From assembly GCF_023343835.1 (NCBI RefSeq), contig NC_064447.1, positions 14,199,501 through 14,263,500 of the forward strand: DNA of 64,000 nucleotides. The letters are read 5' to 3'. How positions within the stretch are numbered: the stretch's first letter is position 1; each line of letters begins with the position of its first letter. The translations under genes and the position numbers were made by a program. Source of the stretch: Lagopus muta. Lineage: Eukaryota > Chordata > Aves > Galliformes > Phasianidae. The notes beneath the pieces are model-generated. The model was not told the DNA's origin and did not search any database. It saw only the letters and a program-made list of their open reading frames with translations. Positions 24,482 to 38,400 of the stretch are shown here, one piece after another.

Positions 24482-27400
24482 GCCATATTGGAAATTGCTT
24501 GTCGTTGTCTTCTACTTATTCTTTCCTACTTATTTTTAGCAAACATTAAGTCATGTGCTCCACTAAATTTTGCTCCAGATGTGGCAAAACAGTACAGAAC
24601 AGAATGAGAAACTATTTAGCTAAATGAGTGCCTACTGCAGTACTGGTCTAAATATACATTCTATGATTCAAAGAAGAAAGCAAAACAGAGAGAATATTTT
24701 CACAAATAGACAAAGCAAAATGCAACAGATCAAACGAGGCTTCAAGTCAGCCTTTCATGCAGTACTTTCATAATGGCAATAGCTGTGGAAGCTGCTCAGC
24801 AACTCCACCTGTCTGAGATGACTCAAACAAGCAGGCGTTGCTGCTCACAGCGTGGTCTGCTTTTACTCTGTAGGTGTCACACAACAAGAACTGCACTGCT
24901 GGAAAGGAGGGATCCAGCAACATTTTAGCCAAAGTGCAAGAGTTTGGTAGAACTGCCTACAGATTGCAGAACTGCTGCCTCACGACCAGATAAAGGAAAC
25001 CATAAGGACCTGAGATACGAAGGAAAGCGTCGTTTGTTCAAACAGTGTGGGAGAAGAAGGGATCCACCTTGTGCAGGAATGCCAATGCTTTGCAGTCCTT
25101 TTTATTCTTATTCTAACCAATGCTGCCTTCCAGAACACGAGGAAAATTCAATCTAAAGATCGAAAGCCACTCAAAATTTAAGGGGAATCACTTTTTTTTC
25201 TTTTCAGCGCTACACGCAATGGCAAAAGAATGTCCTGTTTCAGTGCAGTAAATCCCACAAGTTACACTACCAGTGTAAACTGAGAAAAACTATCAGAAGA
25301 GATGGAAACTGCATGAGAAAACAGTTACCAGAGCCTTTGCTAAAATGTTAATTCTTCAGTAAGTATACGCTACCAGATGTCAGCAATTCTGAGCATCTCC
25401 ATGCTTTTAGAATACAGTAGATGAAGTACGTGCTCCATCAGCAAACATTGCAGTCCTATCCACCTGAAACCTCCTCTTAACACAGGAGCAGACAAGAAAT
25501 TTTACACGTTAGGAAAACCACCTTTCTATAACATCATGAACCAGACAAACACTGAGCACATAAAACACAATTTGATTTTTGTTGCCAGCATGTACCACCA
25601 GCACACAGCTGGAACGCTGCCCAGCAAGCCGACAACTTCTGCATTAACCTTGTGTGATCACAGCTCAGGTTATCTATTTATAAAACATACCCCAGGTGTT
25701 GCCTACAGTGGGATATGACAGGAAGCTGCAGCTAACGGAGCTTCTCTCCTTGTGATGCAGCCCAGGTGCTCAGGCTAGTGCTCTCAATTAAGAACTCAGA
25801 GAGCCTGGCATCTGGAGTAGAAAGACAACAGACATGAATGTCACCATTTCCCAGGGGTCAAGGATTAACCATGGCTTGCACCTGCTCTGTTTACTGCTGA
25901 GCTGGTATTTCAGAAGAAAGATTATCACTAATACCCTTTCATTGGTTACATTTCACAGTTTATTCATCCTGAGCAATAAGGGCCCCTTTTTAATTTGACC
26001 CAAATATAATCTGCATCCCACCTCATATAAGCCTGTAGACACATTTATTTTAGCCAAAGACATGTCTCAAAAATGCTGAATCACTCAGTGTAGGTAACAG
26101 AAAATGTTATTTTTATCAAGCACATTAATACAACTCATCACATTCCTCCACACTGCAAATTCTCCTGCCTTGTATCAACATCTCCCACTGCTCTTTGTAC
26201 ATGAGCTGAAACATCAGTGGGCCAGGTCTGGTTTTTCCACTACCTTATATTTGATTACAGTTGTTGGAGTTCAAAATAGTTCCAGGATCTTTCCTCTTCA
26301 CTGACAGTGTTAAACAATTAGCTGGTCCTACCACTGGCAATGAGTGTGTACGCGTCCTTGCTGCAGTGTGCTCAGCTCCGGCTGGCAAAAGCAAACCTTG
26401 CAGCAGCCTCTCACAGCTCTCCACGCTGACCTACATTCCCTGCCCATGCTGACCCACTGGGCAGCAAATACCCACAGTGAGAGTTCCTGGTCTCTTCCAC
26501 CAGGAGCCTTACCCTGTAAAGGAAGACTGGTAGCAGGGAAAGGGGAGAAGGAAGGTCCCTACAACATCAAGATGGACACTAAAAGGCAGAGCTCATCTGT
26601 GCCCAGCAGTCACCTGCCATTGACTCCCATGAAGACCACAAGAGTGCCAGTGTAAGCTGGAGCCCAGCTAAATCTCCATAGGCACCAGTGAGTCTCTTAC
26701 ACAGATGGCTCAATTTGTGTCGACTGCAGTTCCTGCAGTTAGAGCTAACTTGGAGCACAGGAGCTCTGCCATGGCTTAGGTTAGTCTCCAAATAGTTCAC
26801 AAGTAGGTATTGCTTCCTATATTTCTCTAGCTCCTTTTTCACTCTGCTGTGCCTGTCCTTGTCTGAAATACAGTGCTGTCTGCCACCAAGAAATTCAAGT
26901 ACGTCTCCAGACGGCTCTGGGTATTTGCTTTCTTTAAGCAGAGCTGAGTACTGCCATATATAATCACAAGAATATCAGAGAAGGCATGCCTAGTGCTGCC
27001 CAGTGAAAACTTGATGCTAAGCCCACTGCCAAGGAGGCAAAGAACGAAATAACACGTAGAGATGAAGGCTACAATGTGGAGCACAGCAGGTGCACAGTAA
27101 CATGGAATTGCTGACCCTGTGTTGGAAGAATCTTGCGCTTAATTATTTATAGATATACAAAGATCACTCACATGGAGAGAATATTCATCAAGTTCAGAGG
27201 ACAGTAAGTTAGTTGTACACTGAAAAGGTGTGGACAACAGAAATAGAAGTTTTCTGAGTTTACTGCTACTGCATAACAACAATTAGCACATGCACTTGTG
27301 ATAACTGCAAATTAAAATGTGCAGTTGATTGTGCATTTTGCAGATGCAATTTTCAGCCCAATATATCCTATGGCCCAAGAAATACCAGGATCGGCTAGCA

Positions 27401-30400
27401 TTTGTAGCTGTGTTTATTTACACCACTCTGGAAATGGAAGGCTCTCACACTGGTGTAATCGCTTATCAACTCAGGCTCCTGCCCACTCTTTGTAAAGGCA
27501 GTGTATAAAATCCTGAAGAAACAACATCTATGTTAGTACCACAAATTCCACAACACCGTTAAGCTGCCAAGCAGAACACTTTGATTCTGCACTTTCCTTC
27601 ATGACTGCAGACTTCATTAGCAGTTCTGGCCATCCACAGAACGAAGGCTGAGTCCCCAAGGGGCTGTCAGGTATTACAGAGATGACTAGAAAGGAAGAAA
27701 TACACCCATCTGGGGCTTAATCTCCAGCATCTTGAAAATGGATCTACAGCAAGTAGAAATTAGGAATCTACCTCATGTGGTGGCTGTGCATAACAGCACG
27801 GAATGACCCTATTTATGTAAGCACATCATTCAAATTAGCCAAGGAAACCTGCATTCCCAAAACTATTACTATGGAAGACAGGAAAACAAGCTGTAACTTG
27901 CATACACTTCAGACTCCTTTCAGCCTTGCTCATCATTCATTATACAGTTTTGTAGATGCTGAAAAATGAGTTCATAACTGAGAAATTAAATAGGAAGCAC
28001 ACTAAGGGAGAAACAAGCATAGTATGGGAATGAGACAAGAACCTAAGGAAGAGCTCATCCTGAATTTGTGGGACTGGGTTTCTGTCAGAAAGATGACTGT
28101 GGCTGCATTAACGAGTCCTCTAGTTATTCCCAACACCGTGACTTTCAGCAGCCTTCAATACATAAAATGACAACTCTGCAGTATTAAAGCTTAATTTGTT
28201 GTGAGCAGAATTCTTCCTTGATTTTTCCCTCCTCTGACTCTGATGCAATTAATTCCCCTGACTGCTTGTAAAACCAGATAAGTGGAGTTAAAGCAGTTAA
28301 TAAGAAATATGTATCGACCAGACTTTTTTCCTGCCTGAAACGTCCTGTGCGTATCTTCATGTAGAAACAATGACTCTTCTTGGAACTATGATCTACTTTA
28401 TGTGACAACAAGCTGGAATTCTTAGCTTTACATACATATACATTAAAGGCCTTTGGAAGAAAACTGCTGCAAGATATAACTTAGGTAGCTTTCAGAAATG
28501 AGGACTGGATCTAGGTCAAAAATAACGCTTTAAATAAATATCACAGAAGCTGAGGAAATTGAGATCTAGATCGTGCAGCTTTGGTTCTGCAACCAAGACA
28601 AATTATTCTGCATTTTCATTGGCATACAATTCACATTGCAATACTGTTTTGAGCAAACAAACACGCAATCACAGGAATATCAGCGGGACAGCCCAGTTCT
28701 AAACTTGCTGTATCCACTTTTCTATTTAGAAATGACCTCTAATATGTTCTGACACCTACTAATTAAGACCTGTGAATGCCTTCTGCAGATATACCACTAG
28801 GCAAGTGCCAATTGTCTCTGTAATATAATGTATGAGAACTGCAGTAGTGAAACATAGGCAGAGAGTACTGTCAGCTCACAGGAAGGAGAGCCATGGTATT
28901 TGAGTTGATAACACTGCAGCTAAAGAAGGCTGTTCTTGCTACATGAGAAATGCAGAGATCCTGAGGAGAGCAGCTAAACTGTAAGACTGAAACTGCTGGG
29001 CTGCCGTTGCTGGCACTTAGCTTAGGAGAGGAGTCGAGCTATTTCTGATGTGATGGAACAGTTGAAGATGAGTCAGATACAAAATTATTGCTCTTTCTCC
29101 AATTTGTGGATTTTTTTTTTTGCTGCTCTCCCCCTTTCTAATTTAATTTTACATCTCTGAAAAATTAAGCACTGTATAATGGTTGAAAGGGGAAGCATTA
29201 CTTGAACTGCACAGAAGACTCATCCTAACTCCAGAGAGAAGCTCCTACTCACTGCCACAGTTCCCCTTCAGGCTCCAGCTATAGCATTTGCTGCCCTCAA
29301 CTATTGCCCAACTGCCAAATATTTACTTTGTGAAAATAGTTGCTCTTGGCCCTACCACGGCAATTCTTCATGGTGTAAACATCTGAAAAATGCTTTGCAT
29401 CACTCAGCTCCTCTGGAGCCGCTCCCATGAGCAGCAGCTGGGTGTGCAGCCGGGGACCGCAGTGCAAAGCACCTCCACGTCATTTCCCAGCACTCGTCTG
29501 TGGTCTGCTTGGTGCTGAGCTCGCTGCCATGAGGCAATCTCAGGTGGGTTGGCAGTCAGGTAAGGGAGCACACGTCTCCCTGCCCATGCTGAAATTCTTC
29601 ACCTCGGTGAATGCCTTCATGATGTGGCTATAATCATTTATCTGAAGAAGCAGAGGCATAACATGGAGAAGAGGTTAGCTCAAACAGTTCTCTGCATAGA
29701 AGTGCCCTACCTATTTGTGTTGGCTCTGGATGCCAGGAAGAAAACTGAAGGCATGACAAGCACAGGGGAATCGTTTGACAAGCAGCAAAAGCGGTGCTTC
29801 TGTGCCTGAACTTCACATTAATGCTTCCCTCCAATAATCCTGAGTGCAGTGGGGACCTACGGAGCAACAGAGTCAGGGTTATCAAATGACTGTAAGCAAA
29901 CATCTTGGACTGAGGAAAGCATTCAGCTGCCCACTGATGTAAATTGTAAGGGATGCAAAAATATGGGAAAACACTAAATGCAATTCCTTTTTTAATTGAA
30001 GACTTTAATGTCCTGGACATAAAGCAGAAAATGAATGTCACCAGTGATGTTAAAGCTCCACCAAAAACACGAGTACGGTGAAAGATGAATTTCTTCAATA
30101 ATGCATTAACTAACAGGAGCTGGTGTTGCATCAGAATGAGCAAGGAGCATCTTTGATTCAATTTGCTTAAGGCTGATGACAGATGGGAATGATATACAAA
30201 GGCAACAGCAGTAGGACAACAGAAATAACAGTACCCTAAAAGAAACAAAACCATTCCTTAATGGGAAAAACATCAAGGAATCCATATAATTGTTTCTCCA
30301 GAATACTGAGTGAGCTGGTCTATGCAAGTAATGCAGCAAGTTTTGTGTACATGTAAAGTAAAATTTACTTAGGGCTTGAGTACAGTAAATATGTTTGAAT

Positions 30401-32261
30401 TCTATAAAGTATCATTGAAAATTCAGCATAATACTGTGTGTTAGAGCAAATGCTAAAAGGAAGCATGATTAATTGCAGTGAGGGAAACAGAATGTAAGGA
30501 AAAATATGTGGTTTAGCAACGTGGGGAATGTCAGACTAAAGCTGGAATATTTTGAACTAGTCAATCATCTGTTTAGAACTGAATAATGCAGCAAAGTCAG
30601 TCTATTTCATTTGGAACAGTTCATTTGAGACAGTGTTCCACATCACTGAAAGTAGAAGCGATAGGGATTCATACCAAAAGCAACGTGAACAAAGACAGAG
30701 GTTACAACGAAAAAGGAACTGTAAGAACGGAGCACATTTCCCGATGGATTTCCTCAGGACTGAGTCTCGGGAACCGTGCCATGGGAGCTCCGTCTCCGTT
30801 ACCCAGGAACAACCAGGCCCAGCCTCAAAAAATGTGCACATGAAGCAGAGCTGGAGGTACTGCCCATAGCAAGGAGCGCCAGATCATGGCGTTGGAATTA
30901 GATGACCTTCTTGACTGTAGTGATAGAAATTCAATAATGTGAACTGCAAAGTCATGTTCTTGGGATTCACCAGCTGGAAAAATCAGAGAAGTAAAGAGAT
31001 CAGAGTGTCATTTGAGTGAGAGAAACTGTCAGGGAACCAGAGCTGCCAACATGGCACAGCAGTGGAAAAAGACGACACGAAGATGGGTTAGGTGAGATTT
31101 TTAGCAGAGAAGGAATTATTGGTGCTTTTACACCAGGCAAGGTAAGATTTTGTGTGAAATATTTATACAGTTCCAGCCAACACTGAAAAAAGATGAACTG
31201 GAATCAGCGCAGATTGGCTGCTAGGACAAGTACAGAAATGGAGTATCAGTCTGAGGGGGAGAGAAAAAGAGCAGTTTGATCAGCAGGACAGCAGAAAAAC
31301 AGTGCATATATCCTTTATGAGCAGATTTTGGGATCAACAGCAACGAAAAAGAGCCCTGTTAAAGGTTAACGTGAACATGAAATCAGCCTGCTGCAATCTG
31401 ATCAGCAGTGTCGGTAGACTGAAAACTAGAGAAAAAGTTTCTAACTATTCAAGCAGTTCACATTTTGGCCTAATCTTTTACAGAGCACAAAGGCAAGGAG
31501 CCTACACAGTCAGACTGCAACAGAGGGCTTGGGAAAGTTGGATTACATATTAAATTCTTTTCAAATACCCTTTGCCCTCTAACCATTCTATTTAGCACTA
31601 GCTCTCCAGTCCACGATCTAAACTTGGTTGGTTCTTGTTTTATCAAGGCATGCTGTGTGATAAAGAACTCACACTGCGACGCGATGTAAGTTCAAGGACA
31701 CAGATTCTGCCCCTTCCAAAAGTGATCCTCTGAATTTCTGAAGGATGCAGAAATCCTTTTCTCTAAAGCCATGGCCTCGCCACTCTACTTTCAGAAAGCC
31801 ACAATAGTTACATAACAGGTTCTCAACAGGAAGCAAAGCAATTGTTTGTTCTGTTTGTTCCCATATCAAAACAGCTCTTATCCCACTGTAAATCGCCCAG
31901 CCACCCACAACCCTCACTGCATGCCTGCAGGTGCCTCAGACCTATCAGACACTGCAGGAATAGTGTCGGTAACAGCAGCCTGTTTATGTGGTTTGAGCAC
32001 ACCTGGCTGTGTCCTTCCCAAGCTCTCTGCTGCTGCTATCAGCTGTCATATGAGGCTTCACAGAGTCTGCCCAGGCTGCTACACTGATTTGCACTGCAGG
32101 GCAGGATTTAGTGGCCCTTCAATAAATCCTCGTATTCAGCTAACTCAGCAGTGTAAGAGAAGTAGCTTTCTTTTCATAAGATATGATTATAAGCGTTGAT
32201 TTTTTTATATATATTTAAGGCTTTGCCTTATCAATACAGCTCGCATAAACACTGCAGAAGC

Positions 32262-32420
32262 CAACGGCGTCCCGCCGGGCCGCGCTGCAGCGGGAGCCCC
32301 ACGGAGCGCTCAGCCACGCCGCCAGGTGGCGCTGCTCAGCCTCGTCCGGGCGGGGCGGCAGCCGGGCTCCGGCACACGGCGCTGTGCGGCCGCTGCGGCT
32401 GTGGCTCACCTGGGGGCAAC
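32262..32420. promoter_or_regulatory. Small isolated CpG-rich patch
   Basis: About 160 bp rich in CpG stands alone in AT-rich intergenic DNA. It includes a CTCF-like motif. No coding exon or start codon context is convincing here. It could be an insulator, an enhancer or the start of an unannotated non-coding transcript. Confidence 0.55.
32319..32334 (+). promoter_or_regulatory. CTCF-like binding site
   Basis: The sequence CCGCCAGGTGGCGCTG matches the vertebrate CTCF core (CC-purine-C-N-AG-R-K-GGC-R-S) at essentially every fixed position, on the plus strand. It lies between the divergent LMTK2 and parvalbumin units, as expected for a domain boundary. Confidence 0.65.
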
Positions 32421-35400
32421 GCCAGCTAAATCAAAACTGTGTGTGCATAAGAACCGCTTCTTTTTTCACGCACCCAGCTTTCATTACTGCATTACCCGCT
32501 CTATTCTTCCAGGACCAACCTTGAAGCAATACAATCCACTCTTTCATCCTGTTATTACGTTTTCTCTTAGGGCAAATCCTGCCTGCTCCACGATCACAGA
32601 AGACTCCAAAAATACTCTAATCTGCAAGGCCTGGCTGCCAAGTGGGTGTAGAATCCAATGAATTCACACACAGTGGCCACATCCTTCGCAAAGACCACTT
32701 CCCTGGTGGTTGCCTGTTTACATAACTAGGACGTGTAAGGAGTGCAAGGTGCATGCTTGGGATAATATAAAAATCCACTGCCATTGCTCCATATCACCTT
32801 CCAGGAGCATCACAGCAACAGCAGAGCCATTACAAAGCCTCCCCTGGCGCTGTGCCCACCGGCCCTGGTGGAACAGCTTTAAGCCATTGCTGAATGCTTC
32901 AGCTGCCCTGGAGGAAACAGTATTTATCCTTCCTTGTCAGTTTTAGTTAGACCAGTTAATCGCCAGCTTGATACCTCTGCTGCTCCAGCAATGATCAACC
33001 AACACAGCATTCCTCTGACCGCTTGAAGAGCAGAATACTCCACAGTTTGCTGCTGCAACAGCGTACATTAATTTACACCTCACTCTAAAGAGAGGTGACA
33101 CACATGCTACAAAAAGCTTGAGGACTTCAGTTCCCACCCTGATGCTTTGGTCACTTGGGAACAAGTTCTGAGTCTTTAAGCAACTTTCAGAGATCACAGA
33201 AATGCGCATCCATACCCACAATCATTTGCCTGTTGGTCAGTTTCCCCTTGTTAATCAAACCAACCAATGCAATTAATTAATAAGTCCCAGCATTCTCACA
33301 AAGGCTTGCTGCGCATCCAACGGACAGCAGGATTTATCACAGCAGACAAAGATGTGTTTGCTCTTCCCTTGCTAGTTTCAGTTTTGGGAAAATGGAAACA
33401 GTTTAAATTGCAATAAGGTACCAAATCTTCACGTACCAAAGTGAGATAAATCAGCTGCAGAGTTATTTCTTTTTGTGCCTTATTTTAAAGGAGATGCTGA
33501 AAAAAAGTGCAGAATTCAGATTGAGCAACAGAAAAGAGCCTGCATGATCTTCAGCCACATTTTTACGACGGCTTAATCTATGACATCAGCTAGAAATGCC
33601 CAGTCCTGAAACTGATCTCGTTGATTGACATTTATTCCTGATCTGCTCCAAATCCCTGTGCAATGGTTACCTCCCAGAGAATGCTGATTCTGAACGAGAG
33701 AAAAAAAGGAACTGTGCTGTAGAACAGAACCTTTCTCTCTCACACACAAAATTGTTACGCTGTGCTTTCTAGAAGTAGCTGATGGGCAACTGCCAAGAAT
33801 AGAAAGTCTCAGTTTTTCACTTTTAGGAATAAAAACAAATAGAGGAAACATTCTCCATCTGATTACTCCCTATCTGATGCTGGAGGGTCAGTTTAAAAAC
33901 AAAAGTAATACGTTGACACGTGTCTTGAATGAAAGACATTTGAAGAATAAAATCTCTACTGTAAGCGTTTACATTTATGAACAATGTAATGACTGACTTA
34001 GCAGACTTGCAGCAGAAGTGCCACAGCAGGCCTGTTCTTTCAGAAGGGAGCACCTTGGCTCATCTCCTGCACAAGTGACTGAAGAGCATGACAAGCCAGG
34101 CCACTCCACGCAGCCATACGCTCGAGTACCAGCAGTAAGGAGCTGAGCATACTGGGTTTGTGACAAGGTGCTAGCAAATCCAACCCTGGATCATCAGATC
34201 CAACCCGGGCTGCAGTGTAGATTTACAAAGCACAGCACTGTGCTGTCACGCTGCAGAACAACCACTTTAAGTACAGCTTTAACCACAGCCTTGAGCACGG
34301 CTCCCCTCTGCTCACCGCTTCTGAGGTCACACGAGTACACAGGAGGTGGTGAAGATGGAGGGTTAGTGTACCCAGTGTCAGCATGTCACCTCTTAGCTCC
34401 CCTAAGCTGGGGATCTTGTGTCTGCGCTGAAGAATTTTGAAAAGAATGGAGGTATCAAAATGCAGGCAGATCTCCAACTACGTACAAATTAGACTCTGTT
34501 TCTTGCTGATACAAATTTTCACACGCTAGGGGGGAAAAGTGCTGGTTTCATGCATCACTTGGCACTGGATTGTGTCCAGTTGCTTTACTTATCATTATGC
34601 AACTCAACCCAGGGCAATTCAACACCCAAAGACAAAATTAGAAATATAAAAATATGTTTGCACTGTTTCTTTGCTCTCCATAACAATATTTGTTTCACTC
34701 CTCAACCCAAGATGAACTGTTCAGCACAAAATGAAGTATAGAAAAAACACCAGTCATTACTGTTCTATATTCATTATTTTGCCATTTATCATCATCTTGT
34801 GTGTCGGATGAGGAGGGACGCCTATCATCTTGATAAGAGGCAAAACTCATACACAGACCAAATCAACCCTAATTCAGGCAGAAGTTTAACTGACATCCAA
34901 TAGAAACTCTGTCAATATAGTAAGGAACTAATTGAACCCAAATTCTGCTTTGACCAGAACAAAGAATTTACAAGAAAAATGAAAATAAAAGAACCGGACT
35001 GTAGTTGATGCACTTTTCATCTTCAGAATTGATTACAGATAATTAGCAAGTCCATAAACCTCCCTTTTTAAGTCATGAAAGAGATCAGCCATGTTTTACT
35101 CTCAAGGATTCTTAACATACAGGAACAATGCTGTCGCTGAATTACTCTGATTAAGACCGATTCCTAGACTCACCTGTATTGTAACAGAACAGCTCACAGC
35201 ACAAGAATCTACTCAACATCCATTGAGGCCATATCACAACTTGCTTCGACCTCTCTGGGACAAGGCCTGCCACTTCAATGCACTTCAGTGTGGCAAATTT
35301 CTCGTGGAAGCGATGACACCAGGCACACAATAAATAACTGTCTGGGGCTACAGGCAGGCTCAGTGTCCAAGTCAGAATTAGAACTCATCATCAGAACCCC

Positions 35401-38400
35401 GTCGTGAGACGTGTGCACGTCTCTCTGAGAAGTGAGAATGATTTAAGTATAGAGAAGCTCCTCAGCAGTAGGGCTATAGAAACTGCTGTAGAAGAATCCA
35501 GCCCTGTGCCTGCTGCTCTCCCTAACAGACAGATCCTTACTGCTAACGGAGCTCAGTGAGCTGCCCCAGCACCAACCTGCTGCATTCCTGGGGATCCCAC
35601 AATTGATGCTGTGTGTCTGTTTCCTCCTTACGCTGAAAATTATCATCTTTCTTTGGCCTTATGATGAAATGTTTGTGTTTGGAATGAAAAGAGAAATCAA
35701 GATTACAGCCAATACTCTAAAGAACGTGCTTGATGATAACTGTGTTAACAGAAATGTCCATTTGTCTTGTCATAGTTCACAAAGGTTCCAGTAGTAATGA
35801 TAACGCAACGGTTTTAAGTGTGCTGCACTACAGGATGAAATATGTATAGAGCATGGTGAAAACAAGGACACTACTTAATTTTAAATTAAAATAGTGGAGA
35901 AATAAAGAAATGCCCAGTTCATACTAACGATCCTCAGCTTCTACAGCTATCAGAACCAGCCATTAGGCAGCTTCCTGATGCTAATTATACCACAGTTCTA
36001 AAGGGAAACATTTGTTTTGGGGCCTGCAGTCCAGATTCTGTTGGCAATGAAGTCAGCAGGAAGTCTGTGTATGGTAGGCATTTATAAATACCACATTTGT
36101 CCCCATAACTGATTACTCTCCTCGGAAGATGGAATCTTACTCCCTTTAAAAAGCAAAGGGATTTCCTTGCCTTAGACTGAGGAACGCCATGTAGGCTCTG
36201 TCTTGTATTTATTCCCAGAAGGGGAAGTTACTGCCCTGCAACCCCTTTTGTTTCCTGGCCAATACAGAAATGACAGCAGCATCCTCTATGAGATGAGAGC
36301 TACGTTCAGCTCTCACCAGGCACAAAGGGCTGCACAAAGGGCTGCAGGGGGAACCTAGGGTGAGGTGCAGGGAGAACTGAAGTACATTTATTTGCCCACA
36401 AGAATTATTTCAGTAAAAGGGACTCATTAATGCAGGCTACATTTTGGTTACTGTCAGTTCTATAAAGTACAACACTCAGAATGTCCCTTAGAAAGCCATA
36501 AGCACAAAAGATGACAAAGGAAGGTCTGACACAGCACCACAAACCCAGAGAAAGGTTTGCCCTTTCTGCACAGGGCAAAATCCTTCCCAGGTCTTACCAA
36601 CTTTAAAAGAGAAGTTTTCTTGTTTCCTGCAACTTCACAGCTGCAGTTTGCCATCAAATTCAGCACTGAGCAACCACTGCCTGCAGAAATGTCAGATGAT
36701 GCAAAGTACCTCAGAAAAATCTGGAAAGTGCTCTGCGTTCCTCAGAACAGAAATAGCTGCTACCACAAGGGGGAAATTCCTGTCACGTACAACCCAAAGA
36801 AATGGATGTTAGAGTATTAATTGCACATTCTTAGAGGCAGACTAAATACAGGCGTTGCATTACATTTGCTGGGGGAGTGGGCCTGGTTTTTGGGTTGGCA
36901 GAGTCTCCTTGCCTGGGATTTTCAGAGTACCACCATTTTCACTGTGGTGTTTCCAGACTGATTTCCAGATCAGCATCCAACACACAGCTCTTCTGAAAAC
37001 TGAACTCCAGCAGTCTCTGTATACAAAGACAAAAGCAGCCACTTTGCCTATGCTACCCGTGCAGCGCTTGTGCACAAATGTGCTACAGTTGCCATCAGAA
37101 AATGTTGCCTCTCCTCAGCTTGTCACATTTTTACACGTTTGAGTAGAAGGGAAATACGTTTTTGCCTGTGCTTCAGAGAAAACAGACCAGATCTGCTGAA
37201 ACAATGAAAAACCAGCTGTGTTTAAAGAAAGCATTTCAGTTCATTTAGTTCCAAACCTTCCTGACCAGCACAAAGGACAAAAACTGAAAGCAGCCTGCAG
37301 GGAGCAATCAGCAGGAGAAGTCAGAGAGGACTCTGCTATCAGGTAAACAAGAGTTGTAGCCACGGCGTCTGCATGGTTCCCCTAAGAATGGTGCTAAAAC
37401 CATGGTGGGGATTTGGGGTCAGATGAGATCCAGGATATCTGATCCTGCAGATCCCAACTGGAATTTCCTTGGTAGCTGGAACAGTAGAGGACAAGCTGTA
37501 TTATCAAATTCATCAGACAACTAAAAATGGTGCAAAATTAAGTGGTGGAGTTAAATATGCTGGTTTGCTTTTAGTAGGGTGGAATGCAGGGAAACAAACA
37601 CTGTTTTGAAAAGCATTGTTTGAGCCAAACTAATTTCATTCTAATTGGAGTTAACAATAATTTTCCTATGTTCCTATTTTTACCCTAGCACCCTTCAAAA
37701 CAGTCAGGAAAGAGATATATGCATCTGCAAATCTCACATTTGCCACTGCAATTGTGGCAATGTTTCTCATCTCCAATTCTATGCTTTTTTAATCTCTTCC
37801 ATCTGCTCCACATGTGTTCAGCATTCCCTGAACACCACCAGTTCAGTAACTCCATCAGCTCAGTTCATACATCAAGCCCATGTTCCACAAGGCAGCCGGG
37901 CTGCGCACTCCTACTCGTACCGCCTGTAGCAGGCTGCAAAGCTGCCGCAGGGCTGCCTGCACTGTGAAGTACCCAGCACACAGGGAAACAAACCACTGCT
38001 CTATTCTGATAGGTCTCACTACTTTATATAAACAAGAAAAAAAACAAACTCCCTTCAGTTATACGTAACAAGACAGCATCTCAGAAGAGAGCGGGGGCCA
38101 TTTGTCCTTCTGGAGGCCCCTGCACAGCTGAGCCAGGCCACGCTGCGATGGTGCTGCCCACAGCCAGCTGCCCAGCCTTATGGCCACAGCTGAGAGCCCG
38201 AGGGAATGCCACAGCCGCGGCCTCACCCCGCAGGCAGGGGATGCTCCAGGCTGCATTCTTCAGGAGGTTGGTGAATGTTTTCCCCAACGGAACAGCATAA
38301 AATCAGACGTGGAAGGGGAGCAGAAACATTTTGTCTTCTAAAGATGGGGATTTTATTTTCCATGCTCTGATTGCTTTCGCTTCTCTAATAGTTGTCTTGA

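Noticed and set aside
24655-24670. ATTCTATGATTC resembling a CR1 3' terminal repeat; similar fragments near 44926-44955 and 52341-52358
   Set aside because: Only one or two terminal units are seen, without the adjacent conserved CR1 body.
30880-30910. GTTGGAATTAGATGACCTTC resembling the CR1 LINE 3' region
   Set aside because: The match is about 20 bases long with no CR1-like flank; too weak to list as an element.
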